A stretch of 64,000 bases of DNA from Adiantum capillus-veneris (taxonomy: Eukaryota; Streptophyta; Polypodiopsida; Polypodiales; Pteridaceae), in assembly GCA_014529385.2 (NCBI GenBank), contig CM043968.1:132874018-132938017 (forward strand), in the 5' to 3' direction. Numbering within the stretch: the first letter of the stretch is position 1; each line of letters opens with the position of its first letter. The notes under the pieces were generated by a model. That model ran no database searches. It was not told where the DNA came from and worked only from the letters and a program-made list of their open reading frames with translations. Of this stretch, positions 1 through 11,432 are shown piece by piece. The translations under genes and the position numbers were made by a program.

Positions 1-1443
1 GAATGGTGCAACCAAGTAAAATCTCAATTTTCACATCAATTCAATCTCCAATTAATCTCACCAATGAAAATCAAGAGTATGCAAAAAATTTGACAAAGTT
101 AGGTCAAAATTTTTGTGCAATTAGAATATGTAAATCCTTGTTTTGAGCCCAAACGCCCATCAATCAACCATTACTCACATCAATTTTTCAATCACAAATT
201 CACTTAAGCATGCACATTAATAAACTTTTATGCACGCGCACACACTTCACACACTAATAATTGGCAATTTTTTACTAATTTCTAGGTGCCGAGACACAAG
301 TCTTCATCTTGTCAAGATTTGCACATGAAGCACAAAAATTTCCAATTGGCAAATCCTATACCACAAATCATACAACCCGTTTGCCAAATCCCTAATTACA
401 CATTGATTTTTAGGGCACACACAAAGGCAATTAGTGCACACACACCTAAAATTAAGCACACACACTCAATTAGAATGCACACACAATTAATCCTAGTGCA
501 CACAATTTCAATTTAACCAAACAAGCACACATTTGACAATTTAACGATGCAAATTATTGAGTGAAATCACCAATTTATGCACATCCAATTTTAGGAAAAA
601 TTCGGCATTATGACAGCATGCAAAAGCACAAATCAAAAGCCCATATCATCAAATTTTTAATGAGCTTGCATACCGCACATGTCTTGATTACAAGGGAACC
701 ACATAATCACCAAGTTTGCAATGCATAAGTCAATTTTGTTGATGCTACAAAACCCTATCCTTGCATTCCAAAATCAAGAAATGGTTTAGTGATTAGCACA
801 TATCAACATTGTTAGAATGCAATTGCAACCTCTAATTAGGCAAGTATCCAAGCAGATGCACCAAATGTTAACCCAATTAGTAGAAATTAGTGTGTAAGCT
901 AGCAAAAATTAGTGAAATTAGAAAGGGGTTAGTGAGAAGTTAAAGTGTCTAGGGACACAATTAGAGAGAATGGGTATCAAATTAGGAAAAATGAATGTAT
1001 TGCATATACACATACGTCCAAATTTCATAAAACAACCAACAAACAAATAAAATTAGTGAGGAACATATTCGATTATTCCAATATTACGCTACCATATGCC
1101 TTCAATCCTCAACAACGATGCCAAATGTTGGGGGTCCATTGTAGTTAAGCTCCAATGACCAACATATAAATGTCAATCCAGAGTGATGAGCTACCCAGCT
1201 AGGGCATGGAAACACTCACATACTATTATTGAGCTAATCAAGACAACACAGACGGTTAACTCTATGAGGTGAGCTTGGTCTATGGAAGAGCTAAGCCACA
1301 AAATTAGCAATCTCCACTCTTCTTCTTCTCACCTAAATCACACACACTAATGATTCCAATGGCACATAACATAACTAATCCCATCATGGTACACACTAAT
1401 CAGAAGCATACACACATAGATCTATCAAGCATACATGCTCCAA
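1..1443. other. AT-rich stretch without recognisable gene
   Basis: AT-rich sequence with scattered CACAC/GCACAC tracts around 230-520. Only short chance frames are seen. Its last part probably belongs to the decayed copia-like element whose gag follows, because the gag frame is already open near 1444. No RNA gene or promoter is supported. Confidence 0.5.
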
Positions 1444-2086
1444 TCAAACTACAAGCTTATCTAGCTTAGTCAATAGACTAAAAAGCATTTGCACGCAACT
1501 AAGTTACATAGAATGCAACATTGAAGAAGAAGACAAAATTGCCATATTACTTAAGTCTCTTCCATTGCAATATGATAATATCGTGAAGGTCTTAAAAGAG
1601 AAGGAACCAATTCCTTCACTTGAGAGCATTGTCAACTCTTTACAAGAACAAGAGAAGAAACACACACATAAAAAAGAGAACACCTCACAAGCTTTGTATG
1701 TTTCATCTTCTTCTAAAAAGAACTTCAAAGCATGTAAGCATTGTGGAAAGACAAATCATACGTCTTTCAATTGCTACAAAATCAAGAAGTGTGTGAAGTG
1801 TGGTAAAGTGGGGCATGCGCCTCAATTTTGTAACCACAATGGGCTCAACACCGACACTACTTCTGACATTCAACGAGGTAAAAGGTCTTCCAACAAGGTT
1901 CACTATATGCATAGTGATGATGATGACGATGGAGATGACGACAATGAGGATGCCGAGAGCATCAACTTCATCCATTTAGCCATCTCTTCTCCTTCCTCTA
2001 GTTTTTCTAATAAAAAGCATGTGGAGGGTAACCCCAAATATGGCTCAAAATCCAAATCCAATTATGAGTATGATGATATTTACTAA
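1444..2086 (+). pseudogene. Ty1/copia-type gag fragment (UBN2-like, two zinc knuckles)
   Basis: The open frame enters without a start codon and reads through a gag block (LKSICTQLSYIECN, then EEEDKIAILLKSLP and LQYDNIVKVLKEKEP). This is the pattern of plant copia gag (UBN2 family), which packages element RNA into cytoplasmic particles. Two CX2CX4HX4C knuckles follow (CKHCGKTNHTSFNC and CVKCGKVGHAPQFC), then a run of Asp residues and a Ser-rich tail. The frame stops at 2086 and no protease, integrase or reverse transcriptase follows, so this is a gag-only or deleted element. A purine tract and a possible LTR lie about 240 bp downstream. A diverged gag of the same kind sits on the minus strand near 18.0-18.5 kb. 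Confidence 0.75.
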
Positions 2087-2329
2087 ATGTTCATTTTCAG
2101 CCCATTATCTTTAGTTAACCACTCCTTAAGTTGTATCCTAAGGGTGATGATTCTTTGTATCTCTTTGAGCACCGTTTTATGTTGTATCAATGTAGGTCAT
2201 AATGCTGTATCCGTATGAGAAACATTATGTACCACATTAGACCCAAAAAGGATGTATCCAAAATGTATGAACCTTCTACATACCTTTGTGCAACCTTAGG
2301 AGTTCCAAGCATGAGTTTAAGGGGGAGTT

Positions 2330-2611
2330 TGTAAGGATTAAACACATGCCTTCACTCCATCTCTTAACCATGTGGGAACTAGCCCTAGAACACTCTAGAA
2401 GATCTCATGAGAGCCTACATAAGACGGCACCCTCCACAAGCTCTAGACATCACTTGTAGTTTACAAGCTTTGCTTATGCACTAGTTATTTTGTTCATTTC
2501 AATGGTGTAAGTTCTCCTCTTGCATAGGCATTTTATTTCTCTCTCATCTCTCCTCATTTTGTGTCTACAACATGAATGCTACATGTGTGTATCCACTCTA
2601 AAAACCCAACA
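2330..2611 (+). repeat. possible 3' LTR of the upstream copia-like element
   Basis: A purine tract (AAGGGGGAGTT) ends at about 2329, followed by TGTAAGGATTAAACAC. This is the usual polypurine-tract/LTR junction. The right end is tentatively placed at CCCAACA near 2611. No partner LTR was found upstream, so the right boundary is a guess. Confidence 0.35.
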
Positions 2612-3282
2612 AAAATGTCCAAATTGAATTCTGAAAGTTGTTGAGAGTTGCTTGAGTGATAAGAAATCATTGGAATAAAAGTCACCTCATTCTGCCACAA
2701 AAAACATTATACGTGTATAATGTCTCAAGTGTCAAAATAAAGGTCAGAATCACAAACTGAGACTTGCAATGGGTAGAAGACATCAAGGGAAGTCTACGTT
2801 TAAGTTTGGAGCAAATCTCAGTCAGGAGACATTATACGTGTATAAAGTCTCCAAGCATAGGTTGAGTCAGAAAAAAAGCTGTATTGGCCATAACGTGACC
2901 TTCCGAGCTCGTATTAAAAACTTTTTTTATCAAAACGAAGCTCCAGAATAGATCTACAACTTTCTCTGTAAACCCTAAACAATAGTCAAAGATCCCTACA
3001 AGGTCATTCATTGTTGGTCAACGCTCAAAAAAACATTGTTTAAGGCCTCAAAATGCATGCGCAAGTTAGGGGTGTCCAAAAGTGAGAATTTTGAGAAAAC
3101 GATCACGGTTTTGGACATAGTTTCGACTTTTCCCTAACCAAAGCACTTGAAAACTTTAAATAAGCCTTCTTACATCAAGTTAGAGTTGTTAAAGCCCAGA
3201 GATCATGTTCTTTTTAGAGTCAAACTCAGCTTATACAAGCTTCGAATCCCAGCAATAGAGGAGCATCCACCCATATTGGAAC
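2612..3282. other. no gene recognised
   Basis: Mostly AT-rich sequence. A short repeated phrase (ACATTATACGTGTATAA) occurs at about 2703 and 2828. No supported coding region or RNA gene. Confidence 0.4.
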
Positions 3283-3537
3283 TTGCAATTGATAAAGACC
3301 AATCTTGTTGAGAGAGTTTGGATGAAAGTTCATGAGAGTGAAGGACTATATAGATACGTTGATGACAGTGAGGTCAATCTTTTTAGATGCAGAGAGCCAT
3401 ACCCAAAAGAGCTGACAGATTACAAGCTCTTTTGTGTTTATACATACAGATTTGACTACCAATGGAAATCTATAGTTGTTGACAAGTATGATGAGAACAC
3501 AAAGTTTTACAAAGCACAAACCCATAGATTGCATTAG
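3283..3537 (+). CDS. unrecognised short ORF upstream of a gypsy-like gag
   Basis: An 84-codon frame rich in charged and aromatic residues, with no motif I recognise. It lies about 120 bp before the gag-like frame at 3660 on the same strand, and stops separate the two, so it may be a decayed leader or part of the same retroelement. It could equally be a chance frame. The listed start may not be the true start. Confidence 0.2.
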   Translation: MQLIKTNLVERVWMKVHESEGLYRYVDDSEVNLFRCREPYPKELTDYKLFCVYTYRFDYQWKSIVVDKYDENTKFYKAQTHRLH

Positions 3538-3659
3538 AAATAGGTGGATATTTGGTCGATGAAGGACGATATATACCTCCATCAAACATGAGAATTCCTA
3601 CAAGAATTCCAAAAAGGGAGCCGCGAGGATTCCCTTCAAGAAAGATAACGAGAGATTAA

Positions 3660-4514
3660 ATGATCACAGAGATGGCAGGCATGCCTCCTCAAGGGAATCT
3701 CCCTTATGGACCAATCTCCAACACAACAACTAATCCCTTCAAAGAAGAACCTAGGAATGGTAGAAGAACTGAGACACGAGAAGGATTGGGAGAGTCTATG
3801 GTTAGACTTGTAGACAATCAGCGAGTTAGACCATCCCAAATCCAGAAATGGATAAACAGAAAATACGTTGGAGATAAAGATCAAAGAGATCCCATAGCAG
3901 CTTTTAGAAGAGTAATTAGAGTAGAGGAAGTTTTGGATTTTGCAACACAGTTTGCGAGATTTGGACTTCCTCTGGAAGATGACACAGCTACATGGTTCGA
4001 CTTAGTGGAAAGATGGGATTTTGAGACTTTAGACGAGCTGCTTGAGGAATCCATCAAAGAGTTCTTGCAAAAAGGCATAGCTCACAACACGATCTCACAA
4101 ATCCACAGATTCAAACAGAAAGAGGGTGAATCAGTACGCAAAGCGGCATTATGGCTCAAAAGATATGTCAAGTTCTGTCCAAGAGCGAAACTTCCTACGC
4201 AAGCACGGTTAATGTTGATCTTTATCCAAGGAATGAGACATGCGGGTCATCAGAAGGATCTGCATATGATAAGGAGCCTGATGTTAATCGAACTGATCAA
4301 AGAAGCTATTTATTTGGTGGATAATTGTGAGGAATATAAAGAAAATGATTGTAAGAGTCAAGAGGATGACATATCCTCTCAGCACAGTGATTCACAGATG
4401 AGTGAGTCCATTGAGAAACTAGCGGCACCTATCGATCAAGAAACATTAATCAATGAAATGTTCAAGAGGTTAGCTCCTCATGTAAATGCTGATCCAAGGG
4501 AGCTTAAGTGGTGA
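3660..4514 (+). CDS. Ty3/gypsy-like gag (retrotransposon gag domain)
   Basis: A 284-codon frame with an ATG start. Residues about 80-185 carry the pattern of the retrotransposon gag family: a hydrophobic block with ATWFDLVERWDFETLDELL, then FLQKGIAHNTISQIHRFKQKEGESV and LKRYVKFCP. The N-terminus is polar and the C-terminus acidic and Ser-rich. The zinc knuckle is not in this frame; a degenerate one occurs at about 5081-5119 after several stops. A decayed retropepsin-like segment follows at 7.1-7.6 kb. The protein would form the structural shell of virus-like particles. It appears to be one surviving reading frame of an otherwise broken element. Family placement within Ty3/gypsy is uncertain. 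Confidence 0.6.
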   Translation: MITEMAGMPPQGNLPYGPISNTTTNPFKEEPRNGRRTETREGLGESMVRLVDNQRVRPSQIQKWINRKYVGDKDQRDPIAAFRRVIRVEEVLDFATQFARFGLPLEDDTATWFDLVERWDFETLDELLEESIKEFLQKGIAHNTISQIHRFKQKEGESVRKAALWLKRYVKFCPRAKLPTQARLMLIFIQGMRHAGHQKDLHMIRSLMLIELIKEAIYLVDNCEEYKENDCKSQEDDISSQHSDSQMSESIEKLAAPIDQETLINEMFKRLAPHVNADPRELKW

Positions 4515-5843
4515 AAAATTGAGAGAAAATGGACAAACCATACGTGAGAAGAGTGTTATTATGGCATGGAATATGCTAGGGAGAGGTATGTACAACCTGT
4601 TCTAGTAGCACCTCCTGCACCTAGAAACGTTATGGAGAATACGTCAGATCTAGTAGGAGTTTCAAGGCCATAGCTTGTCTTAAGATAACAACCTACACTA
4701 CCAGGTGCTAGAAGACCAATAGACATGAGATACACCTAGATGATGGAAGCATCTAATGAACATGCGATAGTACCAGCTATAATGCATTATAACAACTAAA
4801 GTGGGTACTCCCTTCAAAGCGACAGAAGATGAGAAAGACACATGGAGTGGTGAGTCATGTACAACCTCCACCTCCTGTGTTTCGACCTGAAGAAAGAAGG
4901 TACGAGATGGACGAAAGGACATTGCAGTTCTTGTGAATAGAGGCTTAGATAGGTCAAAGCCTATTTTACAGCCAAGAGGAATTGCAAGAAGAGGCTCCTC
5001 AACTAGAGTGTCACGAAAGCCAGGACAACCACTTGGTCTAAAAATGTCCTCAGACGAAGATCACTCAAGTGAATGCCTATTGTCTTGACTGTGGTGTCAT
5101 TCACTTGATCCCCGACTGTCCAAAAAATCCAAATTGAGTCAGAAAGATCACGACAACTGTCTCAGGAATTATTCAGCTACACAATAGCTCGGAAAATAAA
5201 AACGTCGTAGCAATTCAGGTAGTTATGAGAGCACAAGCTCAAAAGGAGGCTGAGGAGAACCCAGAGACAGAGAAAACAAAAATTGACACTAGTCCAGAGA
5301 CGAGTGAGCCAAAGACCGACACACCTAGTCAAAAAACCAACAGCAAATAGAATAGCTGGAAAGCTAGCATTAGGAAGAGAATGGGGTCTAGGAGAGCCTC
5401 TTTATTTGGAATTTTAAGGAATTCAAACCTTTTGTATTAAGAAAGTAATCAAAGGACAACTTTTGAATTCAAATAGGCAAAACGGCTAGTTTCTTTGAAT
5501 TCAAAGTTCCCCCCAAAATGAGATTTAAAATCTAGCAAGTAAAACCATATCATGTAACATATCTATGGGAAGATCTCGACCCGTAGATTGTAGATCTATG
5601 ATCTCCTCTCAAATTAGAGATCATATGTGGGAGTTATGGAAGGCCAAAACTCATAAAACTAACCACCTCCTTTTTGGGAGGGAAAAGCACATCCTTTGAC
5701 CACTCTTACACATCTCTTACACACCCACCATTCTTGCACACATGACTTATACCTATTTGTCAAAATGTTAATCACCTCCATAAGCTCATGGCAAATAAAG
5801 AGGTCCCCCCTACACTCCATCCTCTTCCTAAGGAAAGGCTAGG
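4515..5843 (+). pseudogene. decayed gag/nucleocapsid region
   Basis: Coding-like sequence interrupted by many stops. At 5081-5119 the translation CLDCGVIHLIPDC resembles a CCHC zinc knuckle but is one residue short (CX2CX3HX4C). The composition continues that of the gag upstream. Beyond 5400 nothing is recognised. Confidence 0.35.
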
Positions 5844-5978
5844 ATGAAGGCACGTAGGGAACGAGACCAAAAATCCCTAGCTGATGAGCTTACCCAATCT
5901 AAAGACACGATAAGACAACATGAAGAAAGGGTTGCACCTTCTCTATGGAGGCGACTCTAACTTCCAAAAGAACCATCA

Positions 5979-6266
5979 ATGGAAAGTGAGCCAAGAAGGG
6001 CTAGTTTGGGAGGATCAGTATTGGTAGAAAAGGTTGATGTGCCATTAGATGCCCTCCTAAAAGCCTATGAAACACGGCTCAAAAACAACCAAACCCAAGA
6101 ATATAGGTGGATGGCATATCCATATGCAAAACTAGAAAAGGATAGTCTTGAAATGCGCGATAAAATGATTCAAACAGCCCAAGCTTTACTAGAATCACAA
6201 GTTGGAAAACCTGAGGATGTGATCCTTGTCCCACCTCTACCAGTAATCCCACCAAGACAGGAATGA
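5979..6266 (+). CDS. unrecognised coiled-coil-like ORF, probably retroelement-derived
   Basis: A 95-codon frame (starts MESEPRRASLGGS, ends in a Pro-rich tail). A short frame just before it (5844 to about 5960) is also rich in Arg, Glu and Gln, with a heptad-like pattern (RRERDQKSLADELTQ). The two may once have been one reading frame. It lies between the gag-like and protease-like parts of the 3.6-7.6 kb element. No function can be assigned. Confidence 0.25.
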   Translation: MESEPRRASLGGSVLVEKVDVPLDALLKAYETRLKNNQTQEYRWMAYPYAKLEKDSLEMRDKMIQTAQALLESQVGKPEDVILVPPLPVIPPRQE

Positions 6267-6367
6267 AAAGAGCCAGATTTCAGTCACAAGCATAAACTAA
6301 AGCTCAAGCACTCACTATTAGAGCCAAGGATACCGTTGAATACCACCGATAACTCTTCCAAGGGATT

Positions 6368-6801
6368 TTACATAGCTATACCTGACAGTTGTAAAGAAAA
6401 TAGATGGTATTGGCAAATTGTGGAAACAAGTGAGAGAGGCCAATGAAGCGAGTGAGCTAAGCAGACGAATAAACCAAACGAGTGACAAAAGAGGAGTGTC
6501 TTTTCTTGAAGTTCGACTCTTTCCCTTAGCTCAATGAGCTCATCCTTGGCTGCCTCCAGCTCATCTTCTATTCGCTCCTTTGCTTCCTGTGAACTTGTTA
6601 CCTCTCTTGATGCTTCGGCTAGTTGGAGTATCAAGCCGTCTCTCTCGTTTTCTGCGTCGTAGAGTGATGCTTTATGCCTCCAGCTCATCTTCTATTCGCT
6701 CCTTTGCTTCCTGTGAACTTGTTACCTCTCTTGATGCTTCGGCTAGTTGGAGTATCAAGCCGTCTCTCTCGTTTTCTGCGTCGTAGAGTGATGCTTTATG
6801 A
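6368..6801 (-). pseudogene. coiled-coil protein fragment broken by a tandem duplication
   Basis: Minus-strand translation gives a strongly heptad-like, charged sequence (ASLYDAENERDGLI, then EAKERIEDELEAAKDELIEL), typical of a coiled coil. The coding stretch lies in a perfect 124-bp tandem duplication (6551-6800). Because 124 is not a multiple of three, the two copies are in different frames, so the gene is disrupted. Its orientation is opposite to the flanking retroelement pieces, so it may be a separate insertion. No named family is recognised. Confidence 0.35.
6551..6800. repeat. perfect 124-bp tandem duplication
   Basis: Two adjacent copies, 6551-6674 and 6675-6798, plus two further matching bases. 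I see no differences between copies by eye, which suggests a recent event or an assembly effect. Confidence 0.85.
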
Positions 6802-7069
6802 CTTTCAGATTCAGTCATAGCATTCTCGCCAATAGAGAAATTTGAGGCTAGATCTCAAATGAATCTAGAATGGAATCGTATTGGGGAGACAAAGGATCTG
6901 TACAATCTATGGACAGTCAACTCCATTTGCTAAAAACACTACCATCCTATATGGGAGAGTAGGAGGCCAAGTCAGATGTTATTGGAGTTTCATCACAGAG
7001 ACTGTCTTCCAACAAGGTCATCGATTCAAAAGGGCTGATAGACATTTTCAACACCAGTCATCTGTACAA

Positions 7070-7568
7070 TAACGTTAGCCGAGTTGCTCAGAATACCACC
7101 AAACATGTGGGCTACTATGGAAAAATTCCAAGAGAAATTTGGCGTAAAAAAACCAATGACTCAAATCGAGAAAGAGATCAAAGAGCTTGAAATGCCTCAA
7201 CTAAACACTCGGCCAGTGCCACTAAACAAGGTAGGTGAGTAATATGAGGGAGAAGATGGGAACACCACTCTTCTTGTGTAATTCCAAGGTGTAAAAACCA
7301 TGGCAATCCTTGACAATCGAGCTGGTGTTTCCATCACAACAAAAGAGGTCTGAAAAAATGGGGAAAACTAGCAATGAGGGTTACTAGGATGAAACTGCAT
7401 CTTGCAAACGGACACATGGAAAGGCCCATAGGCCTTCTAGAAAAAGCAATTGTTACTTCTTGTGGCATTGAATGTGAGCAAACATTTGCTATTGTTGACT
7501 TTGGCAAGAAGAACAACTATGATATCATTCCAGGAAGACCATTCATGCGACAATTGAAAATGGTCTAA
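7070..7568 (+). pseudogene. decayed retropepsin (aspartic protease) segment
   Basis: The translation contains MAILDNRAGVSITT in place of the usual LDTGA-V-S protease active-site loop, then LKMV-type C-terminal signals (GRPFMRQLKMV) preceded by FAIVDFG. This is the layout of a retrotransposon aspartic protease that would cleave Gag-Pol. At least two stops interrupt the frame (about 7229 and 7350) and the DTG triad reads DNR, so it is inactive as it stands. It is probably the same decayed element as the gag at 3660. The long gag-protease distance suggests insertions between them. Confidence 0.5.
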
Positions 7569-7793
7569 GACCGGGGTTTTGAATATATATACGTGAGACA
7601 TATGTAAACCTTGACAAGGATAAATCTAAAGGACCATACTTACAAGGATGTGATAAGAACCCCAGTAGAAGAGTTTGATTCCACTATTGTAGCAAGATCA
7701 AAACTTCTAGCATGGTTGGGTAAGCCTAAAGAACTATGGATGTGTGGAGATTCACAATGCAGAAGCTTAAAGCAAGAGGAATGAATCCTAGAA

Positions 7794-7997
7794 ATGGCAA
7801 TTGAAGATATGGATTACAACCCAAAACCCTTTCCTGATAAGGAAGCTTTAGAGCCACTTGAATGGAAACACATCTTGGCTACTCTCAATGTGTGCGCTAT
7901 TCAAGACGATCCAAAGTTTTGTGATGAAAATGGCTATGATGTCGTTCCTTACTTTGCAATGAGTGTAATCCAGGAAAACAAAGACAAAGAACATTAG
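7794..7997 (+). CDS. unrecognised ORF before the foldback
   Basis: A 67-codon frame (MAIEDMDYNPKPFPDKEAL...) that looks coding in composition but matches no motif I know. It ends a few bases inside the left arm of the foldback. It may be a polyprotein linker of the decayed retroelement. Confidence 0.25.
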   Translation: MAIEDMDYNPKPFPDKEALEPLEWKHILATLNVCAIQDDPKFCDENGYDVVPYFAMSVIQENKDKEH

Positions 7998-8444
7998 ACA
8001 AAATTTGGACTCACAAAGGGGCCCTTTAAGGAGTTTGACTTTACCTCTCTCTACCAAAACGGGCGCATGGATAAGTTTTTGCAAACAAACTCCAAAGTTG
8101 GCGGAGGTTTGACAGTTAGAATGTCCTCTTCAAGCTCTATCTACTGATATATAGCACGCCATGAGATTCCTCATAATTTAGGAGATTCTTTTTTTTATTC
8201 ACCCATGATGTGACAACTCTGTCAGAATCTAAGTGAATCAAAAAAAGAATCTTCTAAAATATGAGGAATCTCATGGCGTGCTATATATCAATAGATAGAG
8301 CTTGAAGAGGACATTCTAACTGTCAACCCTCCGCCAACTTTGGAGTTTGTTTGCAAAAATTTATCCATGCGCGCCCGTTTTGGTAGAGAGAGGTAAAGTC
8401 AAACTCCTTAAAGGGCCCCTCTGTGAGTCCAAGTTTTGCCTAAT
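7995..8444. repeat. large inverted repeat (foldback), arms of about 210 bp
   Basis: Left arm 7995-8202 and right arm 8233-8444 are reverse complements at roughly 95% by eye, separated by about 30 bp. Landmarks are AAGGGGCCCTTTAAGG, CCAAAGTTGGCGGAGG and ATATATAGCACGCCATGAG on one arm and their complements on the other. The outer ends fade within coding-like sequence, and there are no obvious flanking direct repeats. A transcript would fold into a near-perfect hairpin. Confidence 0.9.
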
Positions 8445-9510
8445 GGAAGACAAGTTCTACGACTCTGTAGAACACTTGGAGCTTCAAAAAGATGCTAACA
8501 ATGAATATCCAAACAACCCAATCGGTGACATGAATAACACTTTAACTAATGCACGGTTTTATGATTGTCCAGATCAAAGACAAGCATCCTCACACATGGC
8601 TTCTATACATGAAGAAAAGACTCAGCCAAAGAAGAACACAGTCATGTCAACGAGCTAACAATGCTCTAATCAAGTGGATACCAAAGTCATCCCAAAATCA
8701 ACAACCCAAGAGTAAGCAGACAATAACTTTCGATAACCAGCCAGACCACAAAGTGAAAGTGCTATAATGCAACCTTGCTGTGGATAGCAAGGATAGTGAT
8801 GATTCTTATGACATTCCTTACCAAAAACTCAGGTCGTCACTATCACTAGCAGCTTCTGTAACAACCAAAGAAGACCAAAAACAAAGAACACGAGTTAGAA
8901 CCAAAAAGTTTGACAAATCTGGATACCAAAGAGCCAGATTGGCCAAAGACATGTGTGGATCAAGAAGACAGAGATCCTTGATGACAAGTCACAAGATCCA
9001 ACACCAAAAGCAAAATCGTCAAATCTTGCAAGAACATCTAAGAAAGTCACAAAGTCGCAAGCTTTTGCAACTCAAATTTGGGTTCCAAAGAAGTTGACTC
9101 AAGCACAAAGAGGTCGGGAGTTCATTTGGATTCCAAAATGATTAAATTGTCAACTCCCAAAGTATCAACTCCTAAAGTCTGAATCTTGTTGCCAACCAAG
9201 AGTACAAGAGCTAAAGCAAAGACCTTTGAAGACTCATAGAAAGACAAGGTGGATCCCAAAGAAGTCTCTTCAAACACACATGAAGCATGGACAAGTATGG
9301 GTTCCCAAACAAGCAGCATCAACAATAAAACAGGCAATAAATCACAAAGAAGTGGGTCCCAAAGTAAATCAATAAAACTACTGTTACTGCATCGCCGCTT
9401 GAATTCTTTCAATTCCTCCCACAATTACAATACAGTTAGAAGAGAATCCATTATGAGGAACAATGTCAAATACAACAACCAACCACAAGGCTAAAATGGA
9501 TCCCAAAAAA
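8445..9510 (+). pseudogene. decayed polyprotein region with repeated WVPK/WIPK motifs
   Basis: A Lys/Ser/Gln-rich, coding-like stretch broken by stops. The phrase W-(V/I)-P-K recurs at about 8674 (KWIPKS), 8920, 9078 (IWVPKK), 9126 (IWIPK), 9248 (RWIPKK), 9297 (VWVPKQ), 9353 (KWVPK) and 9495 (KWIPKK), in more than one frame because of indels. I recall similar WVPK motifs in gag-protease linkers of some plant copia elements, so this is probably an expanded linker. That identification is tentative. Confidence 0.35.
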
Positions 9511-10966
9511 ACATCAAACAGAAAAGTAAGCCTTCAAAAAAGCTCTACAACCTTCAAACGACACAGGAGCTTCAAAAAACATCACATTACTTAGAGTAGA
9601 AAGCTTAGCTAGCAAATGCCAATAAGAAAATTACTTATACCCAAATCTTGCACAGCATGAATCTTTTCCATGCGTATGCCTAAGAGGGCTACATTATAAG
9701 GCCTGTATAGGCACATTTTTTGATTGCCCAAGCACAACACATACCCTTGGTGATACCTTGTCGTCAAGGAGGACTCCAAATATGAGGGGGGGGAGGCATT
9801 CTCAATGCGGACCTAATATTATGAATATTAGAGGGCAATGTTTTGTGAGTTGTATTGAATTTTTGCGTTTGATTGTGATGATTTCTTGACAAAATTCAGA
9901 ATATATGCCCTCATAGTAGAGTTACCAGAGAAGTACGGGGACAAAAGCCATATATGAGCCCCTAGGGACATGTGTACATTGTACATAGCTTTTAGATTTC
10001 TATTTAACTTGATTTTTCTTTTTGAGTTGAGGTGATTTTTTATTTTATTTTGTTATTTTTGAGATTTTTTTAAAAAAAAGCAAGAAAATTTCCATAATCC
10101 AGATGAAGAAAAGACTGAAGAGATTCGAGCCTTACAAAGCAAAGAAGGTCCAAGAAAATGATGACACATCACGAAGCATATCTCAAAAGCCATATGCACA
10201 ATGGATAATGTCAGAGGTAAGAAAAGCATGTTGATTAATCTTCAACAACAACATGAGGCCAAAAACGACTAAGAATGGTCATCAAACTCCAGGATGGACT
10301 ACAAGGACAAAAGATGTGGGTGATGCGACTAAAATTGTAATCTTCTATCTTGTATGTGACTTAATGAAGCCTAACAAACAAAAGGGACATATGTTTGCAA
10401 GAGCAACCAGTGATCAAGCCAAATTCTGGTCATCATTGGTTTTACATGTGTTTGGTAGCCAGAAGGTGTCAGAGATGCCCATCAGTCATTTTTGAGACTG
10501 AAAGTCCAAAAAGTGTCAAATGCAAGTCCAAATCAAGCTAAACTTTGTCAGAAGGCTATGCATAAAGAGTACAAGCTATGGGTTTCAAAAAAAAAAAAAA
10601 GAGAGCTAATTCCTAGCTTGCCAAAGATGCAAATTTTCCAAATTTGAAGCAGTGATAGACATCTACATGCCATGTACTTAATGTATATGAGTTTTGGAGA
10701 CAAATGGACAATGATAGCTCATAAATTGGCATCTATCATGAATGATGTCAGATAAAGCCCTTTTGATGCAAGTTACTAACTTGGGGAATTAACTGGGGTT
10801 TTGTTAGGCTTTAATAAAGTCACGTATTAAGTAAAAGCAATATAATGATTTACACATCACACAAAAGCTAACAATGGAAAATGCGGCTTTGATCACCTTA
10901 ATGCAGGAACAAAGAAGTCCTCAATGAAAAAGGGAAGACATAAGGGTAATCAAAGGATCTCAAAAT
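9511..10966. other. no gene recognised
   Basis: AT-rich sequence, partly purine-rich, with a GAGGGGGGGGAGG tract at about 9784 that could be an old polypurine tract. Short frames only. No RNA gene seen. Confidence 0.4.
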
Positions 10967-11360
10967 CTTGTCCTTGATGAAATAGATCGAATGCTAAACA
11001 TGGGTTGGGACCTCAAATCAAAAATATTATCTCCCAGATTCGACCTGGCACAGACAGATTTTCATTGGCCTAAAGAAGTTGAAGGTTTAGCCATACAATT
11101 TCTACAGACTCCTTACAAAGTTGTCATTGGTTCACAAGATCTGAAATCCAATCATTCAATTCTACAGATCGTAGAAGTTGTTTTTGAGGATAAGAAATAT
11201 TCAAAATCGGCAATTACTAGACCGTTTCATGGATATGAAGGACATAAAGTTCGTCATCAATTATGATTTTCCTGAATCATGTAAAGACTATGTACATTGG
11301 ATTGGACAAACAAGATGAGCTTGTGCAAAGCTATAGCCTATACTTTCTTTACATCAGCAA
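10967..11360 (+). pseudogene. DEAD-box RNA helicase fragment (DDX5/RH20-like), intronless
   Basis: The translation carries helicase landmarks in order. LVLDEIDRMLNMGWD corresponds to motif II (VLDEADRMLDMGF). HWPKEVEGLAIQFLQ corresponds to the segment after motif III (SATWPKEV). PYKVVIGSQDLKSNHSI follows, and after a frame shift come [10 protein letters not shown] and HWIGQTR-stop, corresponding to motif VI (HRIGRTGR), then AYTFFTSA. The part carrying motifs IV and V is missing, the SAT residues are lost, and stops occur. The DDX5/Dbp2-type subfamily is suggested by WPKEVE and IGS-DLK-NH. It is continuous without introns and lies just upstream of a purine tract and LTR-like sequence, so it may be a retrocopy or a gene fragment captured by an element. 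Confidence 0.7.
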
Positions 11361-11432
11361 AGCAGCAACAAAGACCGCACCGGCATGGACAACCAGATCA
11401 TGTTAGGGACAACATGAATTCGGAGGGGGGAG

